Translations under genes and position numbers: made by a program
Notes under the pieces: generated by a model
Told to the model about the DNA's origin: nothing
The model's database searches: none
What the model saw: the letters and a program-made list of their open reading frames with translations, nothing else
Shown: positions 7,602-16,776 of the stretch, piece after piece
Layout: every line of letters starts with the position of its first letter
How positions within the stretch are numbered: the stretch's first letter is position 1
Source of the DNA: Limnohabitans sp. Rim11
Lineage (GTDB): Bacteria; Pseudomonadota; Gammaproteobacteria; Burkholderiales; Burkholderiaceae_C
NCBI RefSeq assembly: GCF_001269365.1
Contig: NZ_CXOM01000001.1
Span: forward strand, 558,090-622,089
Length of the DNA: 64,000 nucleotides
Reading direction: 5' to 3'

Positions 7602-10016
7602 ATGCAATTTCCTGAATCCTGGCTGCGTGAGTTTTGCAACCCACCCCTCAACACAGAACAACTCGCCGAAACACTCACCATGGCGGGCTTAGAGGTTGAA
7701 GAACTTCAACCTGTGGCCCCGCCTTTTACAAATGTTGTGATTGGCGAAATCAAAAGTGCAGAGCAGCACCCCAATGCCGACCGCTTGCGTGTGTGTCAAG
7801 TGGATGTGGGCCAACCCACATTGCTCAACATTGTTTGCGGCGCACCCAATGCGCGCGTTGGCATTCGCATCCCTTGCGCCATGGTGGGCGCAGAGTTGCC
7901 GCCTGGCGAAGACGGCAAACCCTTCCTCATCAAGGTGGGCAAGTTGCGCGGCGTTGAAAGCCAAGGCATGTTGTGCTCGGCCAAAGAGTTGAAAATTGCG
8001 GACGACCATGGCGGCTTGCTGGAGTTGCCAGCTGATGCACCTTTGGGCCAAAGCATTCGTACTTATTTAAACTTGGACGATACCTTGCTCACGCTCAAGC
8101 TCACGCCTAATTTGGCGCATTGCTTAAGTGTGTATGGCATTGCACGTGAAGTGTCGGCACTGACAGGTACGCCTTTGAAGGCGCCAGTCTTCAAAGCCTT
8201 AACAGCGCAAGTGCAAGACAAATTGGCTGTGAAAGTAGAAGCCACAGATTTGTGCGGCCGCTTCAGTGGCCGCGTGGTGAAGGGTGTCAATCCCAAAGCC
8301 CAAACACCGGCTTGGATGGTTGACCGATTGGCGCGTTGTGGCCAACGCAGCGTTAGCCCGCTGGTGGACATTTCCAACTATGTGATGTTTGAATTTGGCC
8401 GTCCGTCACACATTTTTGACCTCGACAAAATTCATGGCGGACTCCAAGTTCGCTGGGGCCATGCAGAAGAATCATTGAAGCTGCTCAATGGCAACACGGT
8501 TACAGTGGACGATAAAGTGGGCGTCATTGCCGACGACTCACAAGTAGAGTCATTGGCAGGCATCATGGGCGGCGACGCCACAGCCGTGTCTGATGACACT
8601 CAAAACATTTACATCGAAGCTGCGTTCTGGTGGCCTAAAGCCATTGCCGGCCGTTCACGCCGTTACAACTTTTCTACTGATGCCGGACATCGCTTTGAGC
8701 GGGGTGTTGACCCAGAAAGCACCGCAGAGCACATCGAGCGCATCACCCAGTTAGTGATCGATATCTGCGGTACCTCTTCCACGCAAGTGGGCCCTGTGGA
8801 CGACCAAAAACTGAACATGCCAGTACGTAAACCCGTCACGCTGCGTGTCGCACGTGCCGTCAAAGTGATTGGTATGCCGCTGACGCAAAAGCAATGCGCT
8901 GATGCCTTGCGTGGTTTGGGTTTTGAGGTCACTGAAGCCGAAGGCTTGGTCACCGTCAATCCCCCCAGCTGGCGTTTCGATTTGGAAATTGAGGAAGACC
9001 TCATTGAAGAAGTGGCGCGCATGGTGGGCTATACCCAATTGCCCACCACACCGCCTTTGGCCCCCATCACAGCCAAAATCCGCAAAGAAAATGTGCGCGG
9101 TCCTTTTGCTGTGCGTCGCAGTATTGCCGCATTGGGTTACCAAGAAACCATCAACTTCAGCTTTGTCGAAGAGCGTTGGGAACATGAGTTGGCTGGCAAT
9201 GCCAACCCTATCAAGTTGCTCAACCCCATCGCCAGTCAAATGAGCGTGATGCGCACCAGCTTGCTGGGCTCCTTGTTGCAAGTGGTCAAGTTCAACACCG
9301 ATCGCAAAGCCGACCGTGTGCGTGTGTTCGAATTGGGTCGCGTGTTTTTGCGTGACGAATCCATCGAGGACAGTGACAGCACGGTTGAGGGCTTGAACCA
9401 GCCCATGCGCGTCTCGGGTGTGGCTTATGGTCCTGTGACCACCACCACTTGGGGCGGCAAAGTCCGCAATGTCGACTTCTTTGATGTCAAAGGCGAAGTG
9501 GAGGCTTTATTGGCACCCGCCAAGCCTGTGTTTGAAGCTGCGGAACACCCAGCCATGCACCCAGGTCGTTGCGCGCAAGTTAAGCTCAATGGCCAAGTGA
9601 TTGGCCATGTGGGCGAGTTGCATCCTCGGTGGCGTCAATCTTGGGATTTGCAGTTGGCACCCATCCTGTTCGAATTGGATTTGGAAGCCGTGCTCCAACG
9701 CGACGTTCCGGTTGCGCAAGGTGTGGCCCGATTCCAAGCCGTCGAGCGCGACATTGCCGTCATCGTGGCAGAAAAAGTCAGCCATGCAGAATTGATGAAC
9801 GCCATCCACGAAGCACCCACAGCAGGTTTGCTGAAAAATGCCGTTTTGTTTGATGTGTTCCGTCCTCAGGCTACGCAGGGTGTTGAGAAAAGTCTTGCAG
9901 TGCGCCTTACGCTAAACAGCGAAGAGGCAACCTTGACAGATGTTCAAATCGAATCCACAGTCAAAGCTGTTTTGGATCACTTGGCATTGAAACTGTCAGC
10001 ACGTTTGCGCTCTTAA
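7602..10016 (+). CDS. pheT: Phenylalanyl-tRNA synthetase beta subunit
   Basis: 804 residues, near the usual length of bacterial PheT. It has an OB-fold tRNA-binding domain at about 40-150 (LRVCQVDVGQPTLLNIVCGAPN), the B3/B4 editing domain that hydrolyses mis-charged Tyr-tRNA, the B5 domain (about 400-475), a catalytic-like core, and a C-terminal ferredoxin-fold anticodon-binding domain starting near FQAVERDIAVIV. All domains are intact. ihfA follows immediately, the same order as in Escherichia coli. Confidence 0.97.
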   Translation: MQFPESWLREFCNPPLNTEQLAETLTMAGLEVEELQPVAPPFTNVVIGEIKSAEQHPNADRLRVCQVDVGQPTLLNIVCGAPNARVGIRIPCAMVGAELPPGEDGKPFLIKVGKLRGVESQGMLCSAKELKIADDHGGLLELPADAPLGQSIRTYLNLDDTLLTLKLTPNLAHCLSVYGIAREVSALTGTPLKAPVFKALTAQVQDKLAVKVEATDLCGRFSGRVVKGVNPKAQTPAWMVDRLARCGQRSVSPLVDISNYVMFEFGRPSHIFDLDKIHGGLQVRWGHAEESLKLLNGNTVTVDDKVGVIADDSQVESLAGIMGGDATAVSDDTQNIYIEAAFWWPKAIAGRSRRYNFSTDAGHRFERGVDPESTAEHIERITQLVIDICGTSSTQVGPVDDQKLNMPVRKPVTLRVARAVKVIGMPLTQKQCADALRGLGFEVTEAEGLVTVNPPSWRFDLEIEEDLIEEVARMVGYTQLPTTPPLAPITAKIRKENVRGPFAVRRSIAALGYQETINFSFVEERWEHELAGNANPIKLLNPIASQMSVMRTSLLGSLLQVVKFNTDRKADRVRVFELGRVFLRDESIEDSDSTVEGLNQPMRVSGVAYGPVTTTTWGGKVRNVDFFDVKGEVEALLAPAKPVFEAAEHPAMHPGRCAQVKLNGQVIGHVGELHPRWRQSWDLQLAPILFELDLEAVLQRDVPVAQGVARFQAVERDIAVIVAEKVSHAELMNAIHEAPTAGLLKNAVLFDVFRPQATQGVEKSLAVRLTLNSEEATLTDVQIESTVKAVLDHLALKLSARLRS

Positions 10017-10035
10017 ATTGAGTCAGAAAGACGCT

Positions 10036-10365
10036 ATGAATTTTTCAGTTGAAAGTCTTGAAACGCCTGCCTTGACCAAAGCGCATTTGGCGGACATGCT
10101 GTTTGAGCAAATTGGTTTGAACAAGCGCGAGTCCAAGGACATGGTGGACTCATTTTTTGATTTGATCGCCACGCAGTTGGTGCAAGGCACGGATGTCAAA
10201 ATTTCTGGCTTTGGTAATTTTCAAATTCGGGAAAAAGCACCCCGTCCAGGCCGCAATCCCAGAACGGGCGAGTTGATCCCTATTGAAGCTAGGCGTGTGG
10301 CCACATTTCATGCCAGTCACAAGCTCAAAGCTGTCATTCAGGGCGATGAGAAATCAGAAGTCTGA
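10036..10365 (+). CDS. ihfA: Integration host factor alpha subunit
   Basis: 109 residues. IHF alpha pairs with IHF beta and bends DNA sharply at specific sites, helping recombination, replication and sigma-54 transcription. The HU/IHF signature is clear: SGFGNFQIREKAPRPGRNP, with the Pro that intercalates into the minor groove. I start at ATG 10036, preceded by AGAAAG; an in-frame TTG at 10018, one base after the pheT stop, would add six residues and cannot be excluded. The gene continues the pheST transcription unit. Confidence 0.94.
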   Translation: MNFSVESLETPALTKAHLADMLFEQIGLNKRESKDMVDSFFDLIATQLVQGTDVKISGFGNFQIREKAPRPGRNPRTGELIPIEARRVATFHASHKLKAVIQGDEKSEV

Positions 10366-10483
10366 GCGCTTTATCAAACTTAGAAATTTCCCTTAGATAC
10401 AAAAAATTTCTTGTCTTAGGACTTTACGCAGGCCACTTGCTTAGAGTAAGCTTGTAGGTTCCCTCAGCAAGTTTGTGATTTCA

Positions 10484-10957
10484 ATGGAGAACTCCCTCCC
10501 GTCTATCCCCGCCAAGCGCTATTTCACCATCGGTGAAGTGGGCGAGCTTTGCGGTGTCAAGCCGCATGTGCTCCGATATTGGGAGCAGGAGTTCACGCAA
10601 CTACGGCCCGTCAAGCGCCGCGGCAATCGCCGGTATTACCAGCACCACGAAGTGCTCATGATTCGCCGCATTCGAGACTTGCTTTATGAGCAGGGGTTCA
10701 CCATCAGTGGTGCTCGAAACAAAATGCAAGAGATGATGCAATCTCAAAGAGGTCTTAAAAAAGAAGCACCCGGCGAAAATGATTTAGACGATGTCTTTGC
10801 AGAAGAGATGGTGTCTGGGGCCGACGATGACATGCCCGTTGAAGAGAAAGAACTGGCCATGGAAAGCGCGCAACGAGCTTCTAGTTTTCAGGCCACTTCC
10901 AGCTTGCCGACGCTTCGTCGTGAATTAATGGATATTAGAGATTTGCTCTCTATTTGA
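10484..10957 (+). CDS. MerR-family transcriptional regulator
   Basis: 157 residues. The N-terminal winged helix-turn-helix (YFTIGEVGELCGVKPHVLRY, then WEQEF) has the MerR pattern, and the wing holds RRGNRRYYQ. The C-terminal half is acidic and Ser-rich, without the Cys residues of metal-sensing members, so the signal is unknown. Genes of this type commonly follow ihfA in proteobacteria, and some are related to MlrA. ATG 10484 has no strong ribosome site; GTG 10475 is an alternative three codons upstream. Confidence 0.88.
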   Translation: MENSLPSIPAKRYFTIGEVGELCGVKPHVLRYWEQEFTQLRPVKRRGNRRYYQHHEVLMIRRIRDLLYEQGFTISGARNKMQEMMQSQRGLKKEAPGENDLDDVFAEEMVSGADDDMPVEEKELAMESAQRASSFQATSSLPTLRRELMDIRDLLSI

Positions 10958-10971
10958 GACAAATCTCGGGC

Positions 10972-10977
10972 TATAAT
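10972..10977 (+). promoter_or_regulatory. -10 element for tRNA-Pro
   Basis: A perfect TATAAT lies 11 bases before the mature 5' end of the tRNA. No good -35 hexamer is found at the right spacing, so the call rests on the -10 match and its position. Confidence 0.5.
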
Positions 10978-10988
10978 TTAAAGCTTGT

Positions 10989-11065
10989 CGGCGTGTAGCG
11001 CAGCCTGGTAGCGCACTTGCATGGGGTGCAAGGGGTCGCGAGTTCGAATCCCGCCACGCCGACCA
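10989..11065 (+). tRNA. tRNA-Pro (anticodon GGG)
   Basis: 77 bases including an encoded CCA end. The acceptor stem is CGGCGTG/CACGCCG, the T loop is GTTCGAATC, and the anticodon stem CTTGC/GCAAG encloses the loop ATGGGGT, giving anticodon GGG with G at position 37 as in tRNA-Pro. It reads CCC and CCU codons. It is a solitary tRNA with its own terminator. The 3' end shows no att-like duplication or integrated element in this window. Confidence 0.97.
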
Positions 11066-11077
11066 TTAAACTGAATC

Positions 11078-11110
11078 AAGCTCTTAAGAATTATTTCTTA
11101 AGAGCTTTTT
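11078..11110. terminator. Bidirectional terminator after tRNA-Pro
   Basis: A perfect 13-base-pair stem (AAGCTCTTAAGAA / TTCTTAAGAGCTT, four-base loop) followed by a T-run. It ends the tRNA transcript and may also serve the cold-shock gene read from the other side. Confidence 0.9.
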
Positions 11111-11156
11111 TCTTGTCTTATTTCTTGTTGAGCGACTGACCAAGCTCAAGAGCCAC

Positions 11157-11396
11157 TTAGGCGTCTGGTGCAGGCGTTGCGGGTGCAGCACCCGCTTCAG
11201 CCTGTATGTTGACGGCCATCGGGCCCTTGGGGCCATCACTCAACTCAAAAGTGACGCGAGCACCTTCTTTCAGGCTTTTGAAACCTTCCATCGCAATGGC
11301 AGAGAAGTGCGCAAAAGCATCTGGACCGCCACCATCGGGCTGTATGAATCCAAATCCCTTGGCGTCATTGAACCATTTGACTGTTCCACTGGGCAT
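11157..11396 (-). CDS. Cold-shock domain protein (CspA family)
   Basis: 79 residues. The fold is a single cold-shock domain with both RNA-binding motifs: KGFGFI (RNP1) and a second motif around DAFAHFSAI, here FAHF rather than the common FVHF. An Ala/Pro tail of about 14 residues follows. Such proteins act as RNA chaperones. The start is set at 11396 because GGAG lies six bases upstream; in-frame ATGs further up lack ribosome sites. It is divergent from clpS, with 162 bases between them that should contain both promoters and the long leader usual for csp mRNAs. Confidence 0.93.
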   Translation of the reverse strand: MPSGTVKWFNDAKGFGFIQPDGGGPDAFAHFSAIAMEGFKSLKEGARVTFELSDGPKGPMAVNIQAEAGAAPATPAPDA

Positions 11397-11558
11397 GCCT
11401 GTCTCCATCGTTTTGACTGTGTAAAGTTCATTTAAAGCACACAATTGATTCTTGTCAATTCAAGGTTTACCCGACTGCGACTGAATTGTTGCAATGCGGC
11501 ATAAGGACTTTTTATCAACGCAAAGCCGAAGGCCCCTAAGGCTCGCTAGAATGAAAAC

Positions 11559-11936
11559 ATGGCTACAGAGAAACCCAAAAAACCAAATTTCCCCAAAGTT
11601 CCCGGGGGCGCCGGCGACCCCGCTGGTATTCCTGGAAATAGCGATTCTGTGGTTTTAGAAAGACGTCCTGCCAAAGTAGGACCACCCCAGATGTACCAGG
11701 TCGTCATGCTGAATGACGACTACACGCCCATGGAGTTTGTGGTCTTGGTCCTTCAAGAATTTTTCAACAAAGACCGAGAAGCCGCTACCCAAATCATGCT
11801 CAAAATTCATTTGGACGGCAAAGGTGTGTGTGGCGTCTTTACGCGTGATGTTGCAGCGACCAAAGTGGATCAAGTGCTTGATGCCGCCAACCAGGCTGGT
11901 CATCCACTTCAGTGTGTCAGTGAGCCTGTTGCATGA
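11559..11936 (+). CDS. clpS: ATP-dependent Clp protease adaptor ClpS
   Basis: 125 residues, slightly longer than many ClpS because of a Pro/Gly-rich N-terminal extension (about 1-45). The core has [16 protein letters not shown], the N-degron-binding region, and a conserved [12 protein letters not shown] segment. ClpS delivers proteins with N-end-rule residues to ClpAP. clpA follows after 103 bases, the standard pairing. Confidence 0.95.
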   Translation: MATEKPKKPNFPKVPGGAGDPAGIPGNSDSVVLERRPAKVGPPQMYQVVMLNDDYTPMEFVVLVLQEFFNKDREAATQIMLKIHLDGKGVCGVFTRDVAATKVDQVLDAANQAGHPLQCVSEPVA

Positions 11937-12039
11937 GTTTCTCAAGAGCGATCTCAAAATGTGGCATAAAGGAGTTGAAATTCAACAAATTTGCCCAACC
12001 TATTATTTTTCACCTCCGCAAGGCATTTAAGGAAATCAC

Positions 12040-14379
12040 ATGATTGCCCAAGAATTGGAAGTCAGTTTGCACATGGCCTTCGTTGAGGCGCGACAGCAGC
12101 GACACGAGTTCATTACCGTGGAACACTTGTTGTTGGCATTGCTGGACAACCCCAGCGCAGCAGAAGTGTTGCGTGCGTGTTCAGCGCAAGTGGACGATCT
12201 GCGTCAATCGCTGTCGTCATTTATCAAAGACAACACGCCCCAAGTGGCTGGCACAGAAGAAGTTGATACCCAACCCACATTGGGTTTTCAGCGTGTCATT
12301 CAACGTGCCATCATGCACGTGCAATCCACAGGCAGTGGCAAAAAAGAAGTGACCGGTGCTAATGTGCTGGTGGCTATCTTTGGCGAAAAAGACTCGCACG
12401 CTGTTTACTATTTGCACCAGCAAGGCATTACGCGTTTGGATGTGGTGAACTTCATTGCGCACGGTATTCGCAAGAGCGATCCACCTGAAGCCGCCAAAGG
12501 CAGCGATGCTGCGCCTGCGCCTGAAAGCGAAGAGGGCGGCAGTGGTGGTGAGCGCAATGAAAAAGCCTCACCGCTGGAGCAGTTCACGCAGAACCTGAAC
12601 CAGATGGCCAAAGAAGGCAAGATCGATCCGCTCATTGGCCGTGAATACGAAGTTGAGCGCACCATTCAAATTCTGTGTCGTCGTCGCAAAAACAACCCCT
12701 TGTTGGTGGGCGAAGCAGGTGTTGGCAAGACTGCCATTGCCGAAGGCTTGGCATGGCGCATCACGCAAGGCAGCGTGCCCGAAATTTTGAACGAAGCTGT
12801 GGTCTATTCACTCGACATGGGCGCCCTGTTGGCAGGCACCAAGTACCGTGGTGATTTTGAACAACGCTTGAAGGGCGTTTTGAAAGCCTTGAAGGACAAG
12901 CCACACGCTGTGTTGTTCATTGACGAAATTCACACCTTGATTGGTGCTGGTGCGGCCTCTGGCGGTACTTTGGATGCCTCCAATTTGCTCAAACCCGCAC
13001 TGTCTAGTGGCCAATTGAAATGCATTGGTGCCACCACCTTCACTGAATACCGCGGCATCTTTGAAAAAGATGCAGCCTTGTCACGTCGCTTCCAAAAGGT
13101 CGATGTGGTTGAGCCAACTGTGCCCGAGACGATTGACATTTTGAAGGGCTTGAAGTCTCGCTTCGAAGAGCACCACAGTGTGAAGTACGCCAATGCGGCA
13201 CTGCAAGCCGCTGCCGAGTTGTCTGCCAAGTTCATCAACGACCGTCAGTTGCCCGACAAGGCCATTGACGTGATTGACGAAGCCGGCGCTGCACAGCGCA
13301 TCTTGCCGCCTTCCAAGCGCAAGAAGACCATTGGCAAAGCCGAGATCGAGGACATCGTGGCCAAGATTGCACGCATTCCGCCAGCCAATGTGTCCAACGA
13401 CGATCGCAGCAAATTGCAAACCATTGAGCGCGATTTGAAGAGCGTGGTGTTTGGTCAAGACAAGGCCCTCGAAGTGTTGGCCTCGGCCGTCAAAATGGCG
13501 CGCTCTGGCTTGGGCAAAACAGACAAGCCGATTGGTGCTTTCTTGTTCAGCGGCCCTACAGGCGTAGGCAAAACAGAAGCCGCCAAACAGTTGGCCTACA
13601 TCATGGGCATTGAGCTCATTCGCTTTGACATGTCGGAGTACATGGAGCGTCATGCGGTGAGCCGCCTCATTGGCGCGCCTCCAGGCTATGTGGGCTTTGA
13701 CCAAGGTGGTTTGCTGACAGAAGCGGTCACCAAGAAACCGCATTGCGTGTTGCTGCTCGACGAAATTGAAAAAGCGCACCCCGATATTTTCAATGTCTTG
13801 CTGCAGGTCATGGACCATGGCACTTTGACGGACAACAACGGCCGCAAAGCCGACTTCCGCAACGTGATCATCATCATGACCACCAATGCCGGTGCCGAGA
13901 CCATGAACAAGGCCACCATTGGCTTTACCAACCCGCGTCAAGCAGGCGATGAAATGGGCGATATCAAGCGCTTGTTCACCCCTGAGTTCCGCAACCGTTT
14001 GGATGCCATGGTCAGCTTCAAGGCTTTGGACGAGCAAATCATCATGCGCGTGGTCGACAAGTTCTTGCTGCAACTCGAAACACAGTTGTCAGAGAAGAAA
14101 GTGGACGTCACGTTCAGCGACAAGCTGCGCAAGTTCTTGGCCAAAAAAGGTTTCGACCCGCTCATGGGCGCCCGCCCCATGCAGCGTTTGATTCAAGACA
14201 CCATTCGCAAGGCTTTGGCCGACGAGTTGTTGTTTGGTCGATTGATCGATGGTGGACGTTTGAGTGTCGACTTGGACGACAAAGACGAAGTGTTATTGGA
14301 CATCACGCCGTTGCCTAAAAAAGAAGGACGTCACTCAAAGTCGGAGCCGCATGAGCCAGAAGAGGCAACGACCAACTAA
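12040..14379 (+). CDS. clpA: ATP-dependent Clp protease ATP-binding subunit ClpA
   Basis: 779 residues. The N-domain (about 1-145) docks ClpS. Two AAA+ modules follow, with Walker A GEAGVGKT (first) and GPTGVGKT (second) and Walker B VLFIDEIH and VLLLDEIE. The tripeptide IGF in NKATIGFTNP matches the loop that docks into ClpP, so this is ClpA rather than ClpB, which lacks that loop. An acidic Ser/Gly linker at about 150-180 separates the N-domain from D1. AAGGAAATCAC precedes the start. clpP is not in the window. Confidence 0.97.
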   Translation: MIAQELEVSLHMAFVEARQQRHEFITVEHLLLALLDNPSAAEVLRACSAQVDDLRQSLSSFIKDNTPQVAGTEEVDTQPTLGFQRVIQRAIMHVQSTGSGKKEVTGANVLVAIFGEKDSHAVYYLHQQGITRLDVVNFIAHGIRKSDPPEAAKGSDAAPAPESEEGGSGGERNEKASPLEQFTQNLNQMAKEGKIDPLIGREYEVERTIQILCRRRKNNPLLVGEAGVGKTAIAEGLAWRITQGSVPEILNEAVVYSLDMGALLAGTKYRGDFEQRLKGVLKALKDKPHAVLFIDEIHTLIGAGAASGGTLDASNLLKPALSSGQLKCIGATTFTEYRGIFEKDAALSRRFQKVDVVEPTVPETIDILKGLKSRFEEHHSVKYANAALQAAAELSAKFINDRQLPDKAIDVIDEAGAAQRILPPSKRKKTIGKAEIEDIVAKIARIPPANVSNDDRSKLQTIERDLKSVVFGQDKALEVLASAVKMARSGLGKTDKPIGAFLFSGPTGVGKTEAAKQLAYIMGIELIRFDMSEYMERHAVSRLIGAPPGYVGFDQGGLLTEAVTKKPHCVLLLDEIEKAHPDIFNVLLQVMDHGTLTDNNGRKADFRNVIIIMTTNAGAETMNKATIGFTNPRQAGDEMGDIKRLFTPEFRNRLDAMVSFKALDEQIIMRVVDKFLLQLETQLSEKKVDVTFSDKLRKFLAKKGFDPLMGARPMQRLIQDTIRKALADELLFGRLIDGGRLSVDLDDKDEVLLDITPLPKKEGRHSKSEPHEPEEATTN

Positions 14380-14405
14380 GGACCTCACTCAGTTCCTTCA
14401 ACAAA

Positions 14406-14431
14406 AAAGCCGGACTTGTTCCGGCTTTTTT
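14406..14431. terminator. Bidirectional terminator between clpA and the HerA-like gene
   Basis: GCCGGA, short loop, TCCGGC, flanked by A and T runs. It lies between convergent genes. The minus-strand gene's stop codon (14431-14433) touches its T-run. Confidence 0.88.
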
Positions 14432-15969
14432 TATCGTTTTCTGCCGCCCAAAATGCCGCCCAACACACCTCGAACTATTTCCCGCCCCACACTCGAACCA
14501 ATGGTTCGAACGGCAGACTTCACCATCGCCTGAGCCAAGCCATCGTGCTTCGCGCCTCTTGGACCTGTGCGACCAAATAAAACATCACCAAGGCCAGTTA
14601 AAAGTGCATTGCTGCCTTGAGACTCATTAGAGGAGGACTTGTTATCACCAGCGTTGCCAGATGGCTGGGCCTCATTACCCTGAACTGAAGCAGCATGAGC
14701 GCCCTTGAGTTTTTCATAAGCGGACTCTCTGTCGATGGCTTTTTCATAAACCCCCGCCACCAATGAGTTGTCGAGCAAGGCTTTGCGTTGTTCTGGCGTA
14801 ATGGGTCCCAATTGGCTGCCAGGCATCAACACAAAAGCTTGCTCGGTGATGCCAGGCCGACCCTTCTCGTCTAAGAAGCTAACCAAGGCTTCGCCCACGC
14901 CCAACTCTGTGATGGCTTTCTCAATGTCCAAGTTGGGATTGGGGCGCATAGTTTGCGCACTGGCTTTGACTGCCTTTTGATCGCGCGGTGTGAACGCACG
15001 CAGGGCATGCTGAACACGGTTCCCCAATTGGCCCAGAACTGTTTCGGGCACATCCAGTGGGTTTTGTGTGACGAAATAAACGCCCACACCTTTGGACCGA
15101 ATGAGGCGGACCAAGAGTTCCATGCGTTCAATGAGCACCTTGGGGGCCTCATTGAACAACAGGTGTGCTTCGTCAAAAAAGAACACCAACTTGGGTTTTT
15201 CGGGGTCGCCAATTTCAGGCAGTTGCTCGAACAACTCGGACAGCAACCACAGCAAGAAGGTGCCGTAAAGGCGAGGTGCATTCATCAACTCGCTGGCACA
15301 CAGCAAATTAATCACACCTTTGCCTTTGGCGTCCGTTTGCAAAAAGTCTTGGATGTTGAGCATGGGCTCGCCAAAGAATTTGTCAGCGCCTTGCGTTTCA
15401 ATTTCGAGCAAGCCACGTTGAATGGCGCCCACGCTGGCAGCGCTCACATTGCCGTATTCGGTGGTGAATTGGCTGGCGTTTTCGCCCACGTGTTGCAACA
15501 TGGCACGCAAATCTTTAAGGTCGAGCAGCAACAAGCCTTGGTCATCGGCAATTTTGAAGACCAAATTGAGGACACCCGCCTGCGTGTCGTTCAGATTGAG
15601 CATGCGGCCCAAAAGCAAGGGACCCATGTCAGACACCGTGGCCCTGACGGGGTGACCTTGCTTGCCAAACACATCCCACAGCGTGGTAGGGCAGCTTTGT
15701 GCGGAAGGCTCGTCCATTTGGCGATCCTTCAAAATGCCCTTGAGCTTGTCGCTCAGGTGGCCAGTTTGGCTGATACCCACCAAATCGCCTTTGACGTCGG
15801 CCATGAAGACGGGCACCCCATGATTGGAGAAATTCTCGGCCAAAGTCTGCAAACTGACCGTTTTACCAGTGCCTGTGGCTCCGGTAATGAGGCCGTGACG
15901 GTTGGCCATGCCCATCAGAATGTGGCAATCTGTGGTTTTATTGCGGGCAATCAAAAGCTGATTTGGCAT
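14431..15969 (-). CDS. HerA-like ATPase, DUF853 family (YjgR-like)
   Basis: 512 residues. The N-terminal part carries Walker A GATGTGKT (about residues 35-42), and Walker B is [12 protein letters not shown] (about 250-260), followed by [14 protein letters not shown]. That arrangement is the HerA/FtsK-type translocase fold of the DUF853 family, which includes Escherichia coli YjgR. The C-terminal region after about 430 is low in complexity and ends in a Gly/Arg-rich tail. I start at ATG 15969 because the family begins near this point; GAGGGG is ten bases upstream. No NurA-like partner is adjacent, so a DNA-end-processing role is unproven. Confidence 0.88.
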   Translation of the reverse strand: MPNQLLIARNKTTDCHILMGMANRHGLITGATGTGKTVSLQTLAENFSNHGVPVFMADVKGDLVGISQTGHLSDKLKGILKDRQMDEPSAQSCPTTLWDVFGKQGHPVRATVSDMGPLLLGRMLNLNDTQAGVLNLVFKIADDQGLLLLDLKDLRAMLQHVGENASQFTTEYGNVSAASVGAIQRGLLEIETQGADKFFGEPMLNIQDFLQTDAKGKGVINLLCASELMNAPRLYGTFLLWLLSELFEQLPEIGDPEKPKLVFFFDEAHLLFNEAPKVLIERMELLVRLIRSKGVGVYFVTQNPLDVPETVLGQLGNRVQHALRAFTPRDQKAVKASAQTMRPNPNLDIEKAITELGVGEALVSFLDEKGRPGITEQAFVLMPGSQLGPITPEQRKALLDNSLVAGVYEKAIDRESAYEKLKGAHAASVQGNEAQPSGNAGDNKSSSNESQGSNALLTGLGDVLFGRTGPRGAKHDGLAQAMVKSAVRTIGSSVGREIVRGVLGGILGGRKR

Positions 15970-16040
15970 GAAAAGGGGTCCCCTCAACTAGAAAAGTAAA
16001 ATCTCACCCAATAGATTAAATCAACATCAAGGAATTTGAG

Positions 16041-16766
16041 ATGGCTGGCCACAGTAAATGGGCAAATATTCAGCACCGCAAGGGCAGACAAGACGAGAAA
16101 CGCCAGCGCATTTGGACCCGGGTGGTTCGTGAAATCATGGTGGCCGCCAGAACGGGTGGAGGCGACCCTACAGCCAATCCGCGTTTGCGCTTGGCCATTG
16201 AGAAAGCCAAAGCCGCCAATATGCCGGCCGATACAGTCAAACGCAACATCGACAAGGCCACGGGCAATTTGGAAGGTGTGACCTACGAAGAGATTCGATA
16301 CGAAGGCTATGGCATTGGCGGCGCCGCCATCATTGTGGACACCATGACCGACAACCGTGTGCGCACGGTGGCTGAAGTGCGACATGCTTTTAGCAAACAC
16401 GGTGGCAACATGGGCACTGAAGGCTCTGTGGCTTTTCAGTTCAAGCATTGCGGCCAATTGATTTTTGCACCTGGCACCTCAGAAGACAAAGTGATGGAAG
16501 TTGCTTTGGAAGCAGGCGCCGAAGATGTGATTGCAGACGATGAGGGCGCCATTGAAGTGTTGACGTCGCCCACAGATTTTGAAGTGGTTAAAAATGCATT
16601 GGAAGCAGCGGGCTTAATGGCTGAGATGGCCGAAGTCACCATGCGCGCTGAGAACACCATTGACATGGTGGGGGACGATGCTGCCAAAATGCAAAAACTC
16701 TTGGATATCTTGGAAGATTTGGACGATGTGCAAAACGTTTTCCACAACGCAACCATTTCTGAATAA
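16041..16766 (+). CDS. YebC/PmpR-family protein
   Basis: 241 residues beginning [18 protein letters not shown], diagnostic of YebC. Members were described as transcriptional regulators, and YebC has more recently been linked to translation of proline-rich stretches. The three-domain architecture is intact ([14 protein letters not shown] in the centre). AAGGAATTTGAG precedes the ATG. It is divergent from the HerA-like gene, and purD follows after ten bases. Confidence 0.95.
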   Translation: MAGHSKWANIQHRKGRQDEKRQRIWTRVVREIMVAARTGGGDPTANPRLRLAIEKAKAANMPADTVKRNIDKATGNLEGVTYEEIRYEGYGIGGAAIIVDTMTDNRVRTVAEVRHAFSKHGGNMGTEGSVAFQFKHCGQLIFAPGTSEDKVMEVALEAGAEDVIADDEGAIEVLTSPTDFEVVKNALEAAGLMAEMAEVTMRAENTIDMVGDDAAKMQKLLDILEDLDDVQNVFHNATISE

Positions 16767-16776
16767 GGCTTGATCG

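Noticed and set aside
10989..11110. Integration site of a mobile element at tRNA-Pro
   Set aside because: No duplicated tRNA end, integrase or base-composition shift follows; the next feature is a terminator and housekeeping genes.
13081..14073. 330-codon minus-strand open frame over clpA
   Set aside because: A shadow of clpA codon bias; no start signal and no recognisable domain.
14953..15999. 348-codon plus-strand open frame over the HerA-like gene
   Set aside because: The minus-strand frame has Walker motifs and family identity, so the plus-strand frame is an antisense shadow.
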